64,000 bases of DNA from NCBI RefSeq assembly GCF_000384295.1, contig NZ_KB913037.1, positions 598,762-662,761 on the forward strand, in the 5' to 3' direction. Under the pieces are notes generated by a model. That model worked only from the letters and a program-made list of their open reading frames with translations. It was not told where the DNA came from and did no database searches. The stretch comes from Amycolatopsis balhimycina FH 1894 (GTDB lineage: Bacteria; Actinomycetota; Actinomycetes; Mycobacteriales; Pseudonocardiaceae). Made by a program: the position numbers and the translations under genes. This document shows, one piece after another, positions 24,555 through 34,200 of the stretch. Every line of letters starts with the position of its first letter. Position 1 is the stretch's first letter.

Positions 24555-26302
24555 CTTATGAACTGCTGCCGGTGGCTGACGGCCGCCGGATCCGCGCCGT
24601 CCTCGGCGAACTGGTGGGCCGCTCGAAGGGCCGCGCCGCCGCCGCGTTCACGACGCTCGTCGCGGCCACCGCGATCGGCCTGCTCACCGCGCCCCTGCTC
24701 GGCCGGATCGTCGACCTGGTCGCGACGCGCCGTCCGGCGGCCGACCTCGTGCCGCCGGTCGTGGGCCTGGTGCTGGTCGCGCTCGCCCAGGCGGTCGCGA
24801 CCGCCGTCGGAGTGTCGCTGGTGGCGCGCCTGGGCGAGACGATCCTCGCCGAACTGCGCGAACGCTTCGTCGAACGCGCCCTCGGACTGCCGCTCGAACA
24901 GCTCGAACGCGCCGGGTCCGGCGACCTCACCGCCCGTGTGACGAACGACGTCTCGGTCGTCTCGGAAGCGGTCCGGCAGGCGCTGCCGGAGCTGGGCCGG
25001 TCGGTGCTGACCGTCGTCCTGACGCTCGGCGCGCTGGCGGTGCTCGACTGGCGGTTCCTGCTCGCCGCGCTGGTGGCCGTGCCGATCCAGCTGTGGACCG
25101 TGCGGTGGTACGTGCCGCGCGCGAAGCCGTTGTACGCCTCGCAGCGTGAGGCGGTCGGAGCGCAGCAACAGCAACTGCTCGACACGATCGGCGGGGCGAA
25201 GACGGTCCGCGCGTTCCGGCTGGCCGACACGCATCTCGAACGGGTGCGGGAACGGTCCGGCACGGCCGTCTCGCTGGCACTGCGCGGGATCCGGCTCGTG
25301 ACGCGGTTCTACTCGCGGCTCAACTTCGCCGAGTTCGTCGGGCTGTCTGCGGTGCTGGCGATCGGGTTCCTGCTGGTCGGCGCGGACGCGGTCACGCTCG
25401 GCGTGGCGACGGCCGCGGCGCTGTACTTCCACAGCCTGTTCGGGCCGATCATGAGCGCGCTGGCGCTGGTCGACGACGCCCAGGCGGCCGCGGCGAGCCT
25501 GGCGCGGCTGATCGGCGTCGCCGACCTGCCCGCCGAGACGTCGCCTTCGCGGCCGGCGCGGCCGGTCGACGCGTCCGTCAAGACCGCGGGGATCGGCTAC
25601 TCCTATGTGGACGGTCATCCCGCGTTGCAGGACGTCGACCTCGGCGTCGCGCCCGGCGAGCGGATGGCGCTGGTCGGGGCGAGCGGAGCCGGGAAGACGA
25701 CGCTGGCGAAGCTGATCGCCGGGATCCACCGCCCGGACACGGGGTCGGTCACGCTCGGCGGCGTCCCGCTGGACGAGCTGGGCCCGGAGGCCACGCGCCG
25801 GACGGTCGCGCTGATCAGCCAGGAGGTCCACGTCTTCGCCGGTCCCCTGGCCGACGACCTGCGGCTGGCGCGCCCGTCGGCGTCCGACGGCGAACTGCGG
25901 GCCGCACTGGCGAAGGTGGGGGCGCTGTCCTGGGCGTCGTCCCTTCCGGACGGACTCGCGACGGTCGTCGGCGAAGGCGGCCACCAGCTGACGGTGACGC
26001 AGTCCCAGCAGCTCGCGCTGGTCCGGCTGGTGCTGGCCGACCCGCCGATCGCGATCCTCGACGAGGCCACGGCCGAGGCGGGCAGCGCGGGCGCCCGGGT
26101 GCTGGAGTCCGCGGCCGCGGCGGCGCTGGAGGGACGCACGGCGCTGGTGGTAGCGCACCGCTTGACGCAGGCGGCGGCGTCCGACCGGATCGTCGTCCTC
26201 GACGCGGGCGCCGTCGTGGAGTCCGGAACCCACGACGACCTCGTCGCCGCGGGCGGCCAGTACGCGAAGCTGTGGGCGGCCTGGTCCGGCCAGCGCACCT
26301 GA
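24551..26302 (+). CDS. ABC exporter subunit with canonical Walker motifs, degenerate signature
   Basis: 583 residues: exporter transmembrane domain to about residue 320, then an NBD. Walker A is ALVGASGAGKTT and Walker B IAILDEATAEAGS with the catalytic Glu. The signature region reads LTVTQSQQLALVRLVL instead of LSGGQ, so this subunit supplies a good ATP pocket but a poor signature. That is the exact complement of the upstream subunit. H-loop VVAHRLTQAAASDR is intact. The GTG start overlaps the preceding stop (GTGA), so the two are coupled. The probable job is exporting the hydroxamate peptide made by the adjacent NRPS. Confidence 0.88.
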   Translation: MTYELLPVADGRRIRAVLGELVGRSKGRAAAAFTTLVAATAIGLLTAPLLGRIVDLVATRRPAADLVPPVVGLVLVALAQAVATAVGVSLVARLGETILAELRERFVERALGLPLEQLERAGSGDLTARVTNDVSVVSEAVRQALPELGRSVLTVVLTLGALAVLDWRFLLAALVAVPIQLWTVRWYVPRAKPLYASQREAVGAQQQQLLDTIGGAKTVRAFRLADTHLERVRERSGTAVSLALRGIRLVTRFYSRLNFAEFVGLSAVLAIGFLLVGADAVTLGVATAAALYFHSLFGPIMSALALVDDAQAAAASLARLIGVADLPAETSPSRPARPVDASVKTAGIGYSYVDGHPALQDVDLGVAPGERMALVGASGAGKTTLAKLIAGIHRPDTGSVTLGGVPLDELGPEATRRTVALISQEVHVFAGPLADDLRLARPSASDGELRAALAKVGALSWASSLPDGLATVVGEGGHQLTVTQSQQLALVRLVLADPPIAILDEATAEAGSAGARVLESAAAAALEGRTALVVAHRLTQAAASDRIVVLDAGAVVESGTHDDLVAAGGQYAKLWAAWSGQRT

Positions 26303-26313
26303 CCCGTGTCGAC

Positions 26314-26452
26314 CCTCCAATCACGCGAGTCGACCGCCTGATCACGCGAGTCGTCCGTTCCGGTACACGGAACTCCCGTGATCGGGCGCGGTACTCGCGT
26401 GATTGAAGCCGGAACTCGCGTGATTGGAGGGGCATCTCGCGTGATTGGAGGG
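26314..26452. repeat. cluster of short direct and inverted repeats
   Basis: About six copies of an 18-nt unit with core ACTCGCGTGATTGGAGGG lie here. Two are on the minus strand (26314-26331, 26338-26352). Four are on the plus strand near 26371, 26392, 26413 and 26434, the last two nearly exact. Spacing is irregular (about 21-24 nt), and no coding frame or CRISPR-like spacer pattern exists. They fill the gap between the exporter operon and the mbtH terminator. Confidence 0.75.
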
Positions 26453-26474
26453 ACGACACGCGTGCTTAGGAAGA

Positions 26475-26509
26475 CGACACGCCGGGAGCCCGTGGCTCCC
26501 GGCGTGTCG
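26475..26509. terminator. strong bidirectional hairpin between exporter and mbtH
   Basis: Arms 26475-26490 and 26494-26509 form a perfect 16-bp stem with a 3-nt loop between convergent transcription units. It lies 10 bp past the mbtH stop codon. No long T-tract is visible on either side. Confidence 0.8.
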
Positions 26510-26518
26510 GTGGGAAGG

Positions 26519-26728
26519 TCAGGCGTCCATGGCGTCGGCCAGGGACTTCGGGCGCATGTCCGTCCAGTGGGCTTCGACGTGGTCCAGACAGGACTGACGG
26601 GACGCGGGGCCGAAGGCGGCCGTCCAGCCGGCCGGGACGTCGGCGAACTCCGGCCACAGGCTGTGCTGGTTCTCGGCGTTCACCAGCACCAGGTACGTGC
26701 CGTCAGGGTCTTCGAACGGGTTGGTCAT
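26519..26728 (-). CDS. mbtH: MbtH-like NRPS accessory protein
   Basis: 69 residues with the family signature: [33 protein letters not shown], and [14 protein letters not shown] near the C-terminus, including the conserved tryptophans. MbtH proteins bind adenylation domains and are needed for their folding or activity. It lies 11 nt behind the siderophore-binding protein gene and serves the 17-kb NRPS of the same locus. Confidence 0.95.
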   Translation of the reverse strand: MTNPFEDPDGTYLVLVNAENQHSLWPEFADVPAGWTAAFGPASRQSCLDHVEAHWTDMRPKSLADAMDA

Positions 26729-26739
26729 CGCGGGCCTCC

Positions 26740-27765
26740 TCAGGCGGTGACGTCGGTGCGGGCACCCTTCACCAGCGCGGTCAGCTTCTCGATGACCGGC
26801 GTGGCGAGCAGGTGGTTGAAGCGCGGCTCGGCGGACCAGTCGCCGAGCTGGCCCGCCTTGACCGCGGGCAGCTGGTTCCACGTCGGGAACTGCGTCATCT
26901 GCGCGCGCGGCAGCGCGTACGACCGCGTGTCGGTGAGGATCAGGTCCGCCGGGTACTTGCCCGCCTGCTCCCAGGACAGCTGCTCCCAGTAGTCCTCGGT
27001 GCCGCCGCCGGAGACGATGTCCAGCCCCAGCTCGCGGTAGTACGCGAGGTCGGCGAAGTACTCCGGCTTCGCGATGTACAGGCCGTCCTTGTCGCCGTAC
27101 AGCACCAGGACCTTGAGCCCGGCCTTTTCCTTCGCCGCCGCGCGCAGGTCCTCGGACGCCTTGTCGAAGTCTTCCTTCGCCTTCTTCATGGTCTCGGAGT
27201 TCGCGTCGCCGCCGAGCGCGACGGCCAGCTGCGAGTAGCGCTCGATCACCTTCGGCAGCGCGACCTTGTACTCGGAGAGCGCGACGATCGGCGCGATCTG
27301 CTGGGCCTTCGGGCCGAGGTCGTCGGTCAGCACCCACATGTCCGTCGGCTTGGTGCCGGTCAGGCCGGTGACGACCAGGTCGGGCTTGAGCGCGGCGAAC
27401 TTCTCCATGCTGAAGTCGTCCCACGCGTTGCCGATCGAAGTCACGGCGCCGAGGTCGATGTTGCCGGCCTGGATCTCCTTGCCGCCGGTGGCCGTCTTCT
27501 GCGGGCCGAAGACGCCGACCGGGCGGACACCGTAGTCCCACAGCGCGGCGGCCGCGCTGACGTAGGCGACCACGCGGGCGGGACGCTGCTCGCGCGCCGC
27601 CTTCTGGCCGCGGTCGTCGGTGAACTCCCACGGGCCGGAGGCGGCGGCACCCGAAGAAGACTTGCCATCGCCGCACGCGGTGAGCGCCGCGGCGGCGGCG
27701 AGCCCGCCCGCCCCGATCAGGAATCCACGCCGGCTGAGCCCGGCAGCGCCATGAAACACGGACAT
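26740..27765 (-). CDS. ferric-siderophore ABC transporter substrate-binding lipoprotein
   Basis: 341 residues of the FecB/FhuD-type family. The N-terminus combines a twin-arginine motif ([12 protein letters not shown]) with a lipobox, ALTAC, so it is probably exported folded and lipid-anchored. Landmarks are [32 protein letters not shown] and [10 protein letters not shown], the usual strands of class III binding proteins. It captures the ferric hydroxamate for the FecCD-type permeases encoded at 45.5-48.4 kb. An iron box is centred about 30 bp upstream of the start. Confidence 0.92.
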   Translation of the reverse strand: MSVFHGAAGLSRRGFLIGAGGLAAAAALTACGDGKSSSGAAASGPWEFTDDRGQKAAREQRPARVVAYVSAAAALWDYGVRPVGVFGPQKTATGGKEIQAGNIDLGAVTSIGNAWDDFSMEKFAALKPDLVVTGLTGTKPTDMWVLTDDLGPKAQQIAPIVALSEYKVALPKVIERYSQLAVALGGDANSETMKKAKEDFDKASEDLRAAAKEKAGLKVLVLYGDKDGLYIAKPEYFADLAYYRELGLDIVSGGGTEDYWEQLSWEQAGKYPADLILTDTRSYALPRAQMTQFPTWNQLPAVKAGQLGDWSAEPRFNHLLATPVIEKLTALVKGARTDVTA

Positions 27766-27784
27766 GAGAACCTCTCGCCAGCTT

Positions 27785-27803
27785 TTAGGATAGGCACACC
27801 TTA
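27785..27803 (-). promoter_or_regulatory. iron box (DmdR/IdeR type)
   Basis: TTAGGATAGGCACACCTTA matches 15 of 19 positions of the consensus. It sits 20-38 bp upstream of the siderophore-binding protein start, between that gene and panD, giving binding protein and mbtH their own iron-repressed promoter. Confidence 0.8.
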
Positions 27804-27832
27804 TTTAGGGCAGCCTCTCAAAAGCAACTGTG

Positions 27833-28249
27833 TCAGCGCCCACCTCGGCCCGAGAGCTGCGCTGAAGCGCCGGGCACCGGCTCGGCCGGGTCGTGGCCCA
27901 GGTGGACCTGGCGGTTGTCGCCGTCCACGTGCACCACGCGCGGCCGGTGGGCGGCGCGCTCGGACTCGGCGATCTGGGCGTAGGTGATGATGATGACCAG
28001 GTCGCCGGGGTGTACCAGGTGCGCCGCGGCGCCGTTGACGCCGATCACGCCGGAGCCCGGCTCGCCGGTGATGGCGTAGGTCTCCAGCCGGGCGCCGTTG
28101 GTGATGTCGACGACCTGGACCCGCTCCCCCTCGACGATGTCCGCGGCGGCCATCAGCTCGGCGTCGATGGTCAGCGAGCCGACGTAGTGCAGGTCGGCCT
28201 GCGTGACGGTGGCTCGGTGGATCTTGGCGTTCATCAGGGTGCGGTGCAC
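27833..28249 (-). CDS. panD: aspartate 1-decarboxylase proenzyme (beta-alanine synthesis)
   Basis: 138 residues. Pyruvoyl-enzyme hallmarks are present: [20 protein letters not shown] with the self-cleavage Gly24-Ser25 pair in the canonical position, [20 protein letters not shown], and [14 protein letters not shown]. PanD makes beta-alanine from aspartate, normally for pantothenate. Here it starts (GTG 28249) 3 nt after the NRPS stop codon, so it is cotranscribed with the NRPS rather than with panB/panC. The fourth NRPS module has a beta-alanine-like pocket, so the enzyme probably feeds the assembly line. The C-terminal tail (about 20 residues) is longer than in E. coli. Confidence 0.93.
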   Translation of the reverse strand: MHRTLMNAKIHRATVTQADLHYVGSLTIDAELMAAADIVEGERVQVVDITNGARLETYAITGEPGSGVIGVNGAAAHLVHPGDLVIIITYAQIAESERAAHRPRVVHVDGDNRQVHLGHDPAEPVPGASAQLSGRGGR

Positions 28250-28252
28250 GGT

Positions 28253-31200
28253 CTACCTCGCGTCTCGGGTCAACAGCGCGGCGAGCCCGGCCGCGGTCGG
28301 GGTACGGAAGAACTCGGCGATCTCCAGCTCGGTCCCGAGCCGCTCGGTGATGCGGTTGCGCAGGACCACGAGCAGCATCGAATGGCCGCCGAGGGTGAAC
28401 AGGTCGTCGTCGGCGCCGACCGCGGCGACGTCCAGGACCTCCGCGAAGATCTCACAGAGAGCCTTTTCCAGGGGTGTTTCCGGCGCCCGGCCGCGAGCCG
28501 CGACGTCGGGTACCGGGAGCGCCGCCTTGTCCAGCTTCCCGTTGGGGGTCACCGGGAACTTCTCCAGGGGCACGATCGCCGCGGGCACCATGTATTCCGG
28601 CAGGGACCGCGCGAGGAACTCCCGCAGCTCCACCGGATCGGCGGTCGCCGGGGTCGTGTACGCGACCAGCCGCTTGTCCCGGTCCTCACGGACGACGACC
28701 AGCGCCTGGCCGACGTCGTCGTGCCGGGTCAGCGCCGTCTCGATCTCGCCCGGCTCGATCCGGAAGCCGCGGATCTTGACCTGGTCGTCGGTGCGGCCGA
28801 GGTATTCGAGCTGCCCTCCGGGCCGCCACCGCACGAGGTCGCCGGTGCGGTACATCCGCTCCCCCGGCGGCCCGGACGGGTCGGCGACGAACCGGTCCGC
28901 GGTGAGCGCGGGACGGCCGTGGTAGCCGCGGGCCAGACCGGCGCCGGCCAGGTACAGCTCGCCGGGCACTCCGGCCGGGACCGGGCTGAGGCCGCCGTCG
29001 AGGACGTACGCGCGCGTGTTGTGCACCGGACGGCCGACCACCGGCCGGTCGGCGTCGCGGAAGCGGCCGACCAGAGCGTCCACAGTGGTCTCGGTCGGGC
29101 CGTAGAGGTTGTACGCCTCGGTCCCCGGCATCGACCGCAGCTGCTCCCACAGCGGCTGCGAAACGGCTTCACCGCCGACGCCGACCACGCCGAGAGCGCA
29201 CCGGCCGTCCGAGATCACCCCGGCCGCGGCCAGCTGGGCGAAGTGCGACGGCGTGAGTTCGAGGAAGTCGAGCCCGCGCTCGCGCACCACCGCCGCCAGC
29301 CGGTCCGGGTCGCGGCGGGTGTCGTCGTCGACGACGTGCACCTCGTGCCCGTCGAGCAGCCACAGCTGCGGCTGCCAGGACGCGTCGAAGAAGAACGCCC
29401 ACGCGTGCCCGACCCGCAGCCGCCGCCCGCCCGCGGCCGCGACCGCCGGGCGGTAGAGCGTCTCGCGGTGACTGTGGAACAGGTTCACCAGCCCGGAGTG
29501 CGGGATCACGACACCCTTCGGGTTGCCCGTCGAGCCGGACGTGTAGAGCACGTACGCCGGGTTGGCGGGCGACGGCGGGGTCAGGGCCGCGTCACTGTCC
29601 ACAATGTCCTCGACGAACAGCGCCCCGGGGACCGGCGAAGCCAGCGAACGGCTGGTGAGCACCAGCGCGGCACCGGCGTCGGCGAGGATCGCCGAGATCC
29701 GGTCCCCCGGCTGGTCGGGGTCCACGGGCAGGTAGGCCGCCCCCGTCTTGAACACGCCGAAGATCGCCTCGACGACCGCCGCGGACCGGGGCAGCACCAG
29801 CGCCACGACCTTCTCCGGCCCCGCGCCCTGGGCCGCGAGCCACCGGGCGAGCCGGTCGGTCCGCGCGGCGAACTCCGCGAACGTGAGGCTCTCGCGAGCG
29901 TCGCTCAGCGCGATCGCGCCCGGGGTCGCCGCCACCTGCGCGGCCAGCCGGTCGACGACCGTCGGCGCCGGAAGCGTCAGTGGCGCACCGGCACCCCAGT
30001 CGCGCAGGATCCGGTCCCGCTCAACGGAGTCGAGGACGTCGATCCGGCTCAGCGGCCGGTCCGGGTCCGCGACGACCGCCGCCATCACCCTGACCAGGCG
30101 CTCGGTGAGCGTCCGGGCGGTCGGTTCGTCGAAGAGGTCGAGGCTGTATTCGAGGTCGCCGTCGATGCCCTCGGCCGTTTCGACCAGGTCGAACGACAGG
30201 TCGAACTTCGCCTGCCGCAGCCCGGTGTCCCGGTAGGCCGCGTCGAGCCCGAGCAGCCGTCCGTCCTCCGTGCCCGAGTGGTAGACCGCGAGCATGACCT
30301 GGAACAGCGGGTGCCTGGCCAGCGACCGGGGCGGGTTGAGCAGCTCGACGAGGTGCTCGAACGGCAGGTCCTGGTGGGCGTACGCGGCGAGGCCGGCCTC
30401 GCGGACGCGGGCCAGGAGCTCCCGGAACGTCGGGTCGCCGCCGGTGTCCGTCCGCAGCACCAAAGTGTTGACGAAGAACCCGGCGAGGTCGTCGAGGGCG
30501 TGGTCGGTGCGGCCGGCCACCGGCGTCCCCAGCGGGATGTCAGTGCCCGCGCCGAGCCGGGTCAGCAGGGCGGCCAGCGCCGCCTGCAGCACCATGAACG
30601 TGCTGGTGTCACTGCCGTGCGCCAGCTCCCGCAGTCCACGGTGGACGTCGGCGGGCACGGTGAACGGCACGGCGGCGCCGCGGTTCGTCGACCGCGCCGG
30701 GCGCGACCGGTCGACCGGGAGCGCCAGTTCGTCGGGGAGGTCCGCGAGGGTTTCCCGCCAGAACGCGGCCTGGCGGCCGAGGACGCTGTCCGGGTCGCCG
30801 GCCCGGCCGAACGACTCCCGCTGCCACAGCGTGTAGTCCGCGTACTGCACCGGCAACGGCGTCCACTGTGGACTTTCACCGCGCAGCCGGGCGGCATACG
30901 CGGTGTCGAGGTCACGCTTCAGCGGCGGCAGCGACCAGCCGTCGCCCGCGATGTGGTGCACCAGCAGCACGAACACGTGCCGCTCCGGCCCGGCCGACAC
31001 CAGGGTGGCCCGGATCGGGATCTCGGTGTCGAGGGTGAAGCAGTACGACGCCGCCGCGGTGACGCGCTCGTCGAGGTCGGCCGTGGCGACGGTCTCGGTG
31101 ACCAGCACCGGCTCGGCCCGGTCGAGCACGACCTGCCGCGGCGTGCCCTGCTCTTCGACGAGGAGCGTCCGCAGGATCTCGTGGCGCGCCACGACATCGG

Positions 31201-34200
31201 ACAGCGCGGCCCGCAGGGCGCCGACGTCGACCGGGCCGGTCAGCTCCCACGCCCACGGGATGTTGTAGGTCGCGTTCAGCCCGTCCAGGCGATCGAGGAA
31301 CCACAGCCGCTGCTGCGCGAACGACAGCGGCAGCACCTCGGGCCGCTCGGCCGGGACCAGAGCCGGCCGGCTCCGGCGTCCGGGGTCGAGGAGCCCAGCG
31401 AGCCGGGCCGGGGTCGGCGCGTCGAACACCGCCCGGATCGGCACCTCGACGCCGAGCAGCGCCCGGATCCGGCTGACCAGCCGCGTCGCCAGGAGCGAGT
31501 GGCCACCGAGCGCGAAGAAGCCGTCGTCGGGGCCGACCACCGGGACGCCGAGGACGTCGGCGAACAGCTCGCACAGCGCCTGCTCGGCCGGGGTTCGCGC
31601 GACGCGCCCCGAGGTCCGGACCTCGGGGTCCGGCAGCGCGGCGCGGTCGAGCTTCCCGTTGGCGTTGACCGGCAGCTCCGGCAGCACGACGACCGCCGAC
31701 GGCACCAGGTATTCCGGCAGCTGCTCGGCCACCCGAGCCCGCAGCGCGACCGGGTCGCCCGACGGTGCCACGTAAGCGATCAGCCGGTTGCCCCGGGCGA
31801 TCACGGCCGCGCGTGCCACCGAGGCGTCCGTGGTCAGCACGGCCTCGACCTCGCCTGGCTCGACCCGGAAGCCGCGGATCTTGATCTGCTGGTCGGCGCG
31901 GCCGAGGAACTCCAGTGCGCCGTCGGCGCGCCGCCGGACCAGGTCGCCGGTGCGGTACATCCGCTCCCCCGGCTCGAACGGCGAGGCGACGAACCGCTCT
32001 GCGGTGAGCGCGGGACGGCCGAGGTAGCCCCGGGCGAGCCCGGCGCCGGCCAGGTACAGCTCGCCGCGCACGCCCGGCGGCACCGGCCGCAGCGCGGTGT
32101 CGAGGACGTACGCGCGGGTGTTCGCGATCGGCCGCCCGATGGCCACCGGACCGCAGACCTGGACCAGGCTGTCGCCCGCGACTTCCGAGCAGCCGTACAG
32201 GTTGACCAGCTTCGCCGACGGCCAGCGGGTCGCCACCTTCTCGGCGAGCGCAGCGGAAAGCGGCTCCCCGCTGGTGATCCACGTGGTCACCGACTCGAAC
32301 GCGTCGGCCGGGGCGTCCTCGGCGAAGCTGTCGAGGAGGCTCGGGACCACGGTGAGCACCTGCGCGCCGGACTCGCGGACGAATTCGGCCAGGGCCATCG
32401 GATCGGTGGCCGTCGTGTCGTCGGCGAGGACGACCGGGTCGCCCGCGACGAGCCCGCCGAGCAGCTCGGTGGACCCGTCGATGAACGTCAGCGCACTCTT
32501 GGCCGCGCGCACGCCCTCGGCGAGGTCGCGGCCCCAGTACAGCCGGTTGGCCAGCGCCCGCTGGGTTCCCGCCACCGCCTTCGGACGGCCTGTGGAACCG
32601 GACGTGAAGATCACGTACGCCGGGTTGTCCGGGCTGATCGGCGGCCAGGCATCCGGTTGGTCCGCGGTCGAGCCGGGACGGACCAGGCGGTCCCCGAAGC
32701 CATCCTCGGCGACGACTAAGTGCGGTGCCGCGTCGGTCAGCATCAGCTCGATGCGCTCGGCCGGATGGTTGAGGTCCAAGGGCAGGTACGCGGCGCCGGC
32801 CTTGAGCACGGCCAGGAGCGCGACGACCAGCTCGGGCGACCGCGGCAGCGCGACCGCCACCACCTGTTCCGGGCCCGCGCCGCGCGCGAGCAGCGCCCGG
32901 GCGAGCGTCGTGGCCCGGGCATCCAGCTCGGCGTAAGTGAGCCGCGCGGAGCCGAAGACCAGTGCGGTCGCGTCCGGTGTCCGGGCCACCTGCGCGGCGA
33001 ACAGCTCGGCGGCCGTCTCGGCGGACAGGGGTGTGGCGGGGGCAGCGGCGAGCTGTTCGCGCTCGGCCTCGGTGAGCAGGTCGACGGCGCCGATCCGGGT
33101 GTCCGGGTCGGCCACGACCGCCTGCAGCAGCGTCCGGAGCCGGTCCAGGATCGCTTCGACGCTCGCGCGGTCGAAGACGTCGCTGTTGTACTCCGCGGTG
33201 CCGCGGATCCCGGCTTGGTGACCCGGCTGTTCGCCGACGAAGAACGTCAGGTCGGCCCGGGCGGTGCCGGTGCGGACCGGCTCCTCCACGGCGGTCAGGC
33301 CGGGCAGGGCGAGGTCGGCGACGGCGTTGTTCTGCCAGGCGAGCATCGTCTGGAACAGCGGGGGGTAAGCCGGCGACCGGACCGGGTTCAGCACTTCGAC
33401 GAGCCGTTCGAACGGGACGTCCTGGTGGGCGTAGGCGTCGAGGCTGCGGTCCCGCACCCGGGCGACGAGGTCCCGGAACGACGGGTCGCCGCCGGTGTCC
33501 ACGCGCAGGACCAGGGTGTTCACGAAGAACCCGACGAGGTCGTCCAGGGCCTCGTCGGTGCGGCCGGCGATGGACGTGCCGAGCGGGATGTCGGTGCCCG
33601 CCCCGAGGCGGGTGAGCACCGCGGTGAGCCCGGCGTGCACGACCATGAACACGCTGGCGCCGCACGCGCGGGCCAGCTCGACCAGTCCACTGTGGAGCTC
33701 GGCGTCCCAGCCGAAGGCGAACTGCTCGCCGCGGTAGGACGCCTCCGCCGGGTGCGGCCGGTCAGTGGGCAGTTCGATCCGGTCCGGCAGGTCGGCCAAT
33801 GCTTCACGCCAGTAGGCGAGCTGCGGTTCGATCACCGGCTCGCCGAGGACGTCCCGCTGCCACAGCGTGTAGTCCGCGTACTGCACCGGCAGTGGAGTCC
33901 ATTGTGGAGCTTCTGCGGCTTGGCGGGCGGTGTAGGCCTTCGCGAGGTCGCGCCACAGCGGCGCGGTCGACCAGCCGTCCGACGCGATGTGGTGGAACAC
34001 CAGCACGAGGACGTGCTCCCGGGCCCCCAGGCGCAGCAGTTCCGCCCGCAGCGGAAGCTCCGCCTCCAGCCGGAACACCGTGCCGGCCACTTCGGACACC
34101 GCGTCGGCGAGCGTGGCCTCGGTGACCGTGCGCAGCGGCAGCGGGATCGCGACGTCGTCGAGGACGAGCTGCCGGGCTTCGCCGCCGACCTCGGGGAAGA

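Noticed and set aside
26314..26452. Possible CRISPR array
   Set aside because: Units occur in both orientations with spacing of only a few bases, no spacers of 30-40 nt and no cas genes in the window.
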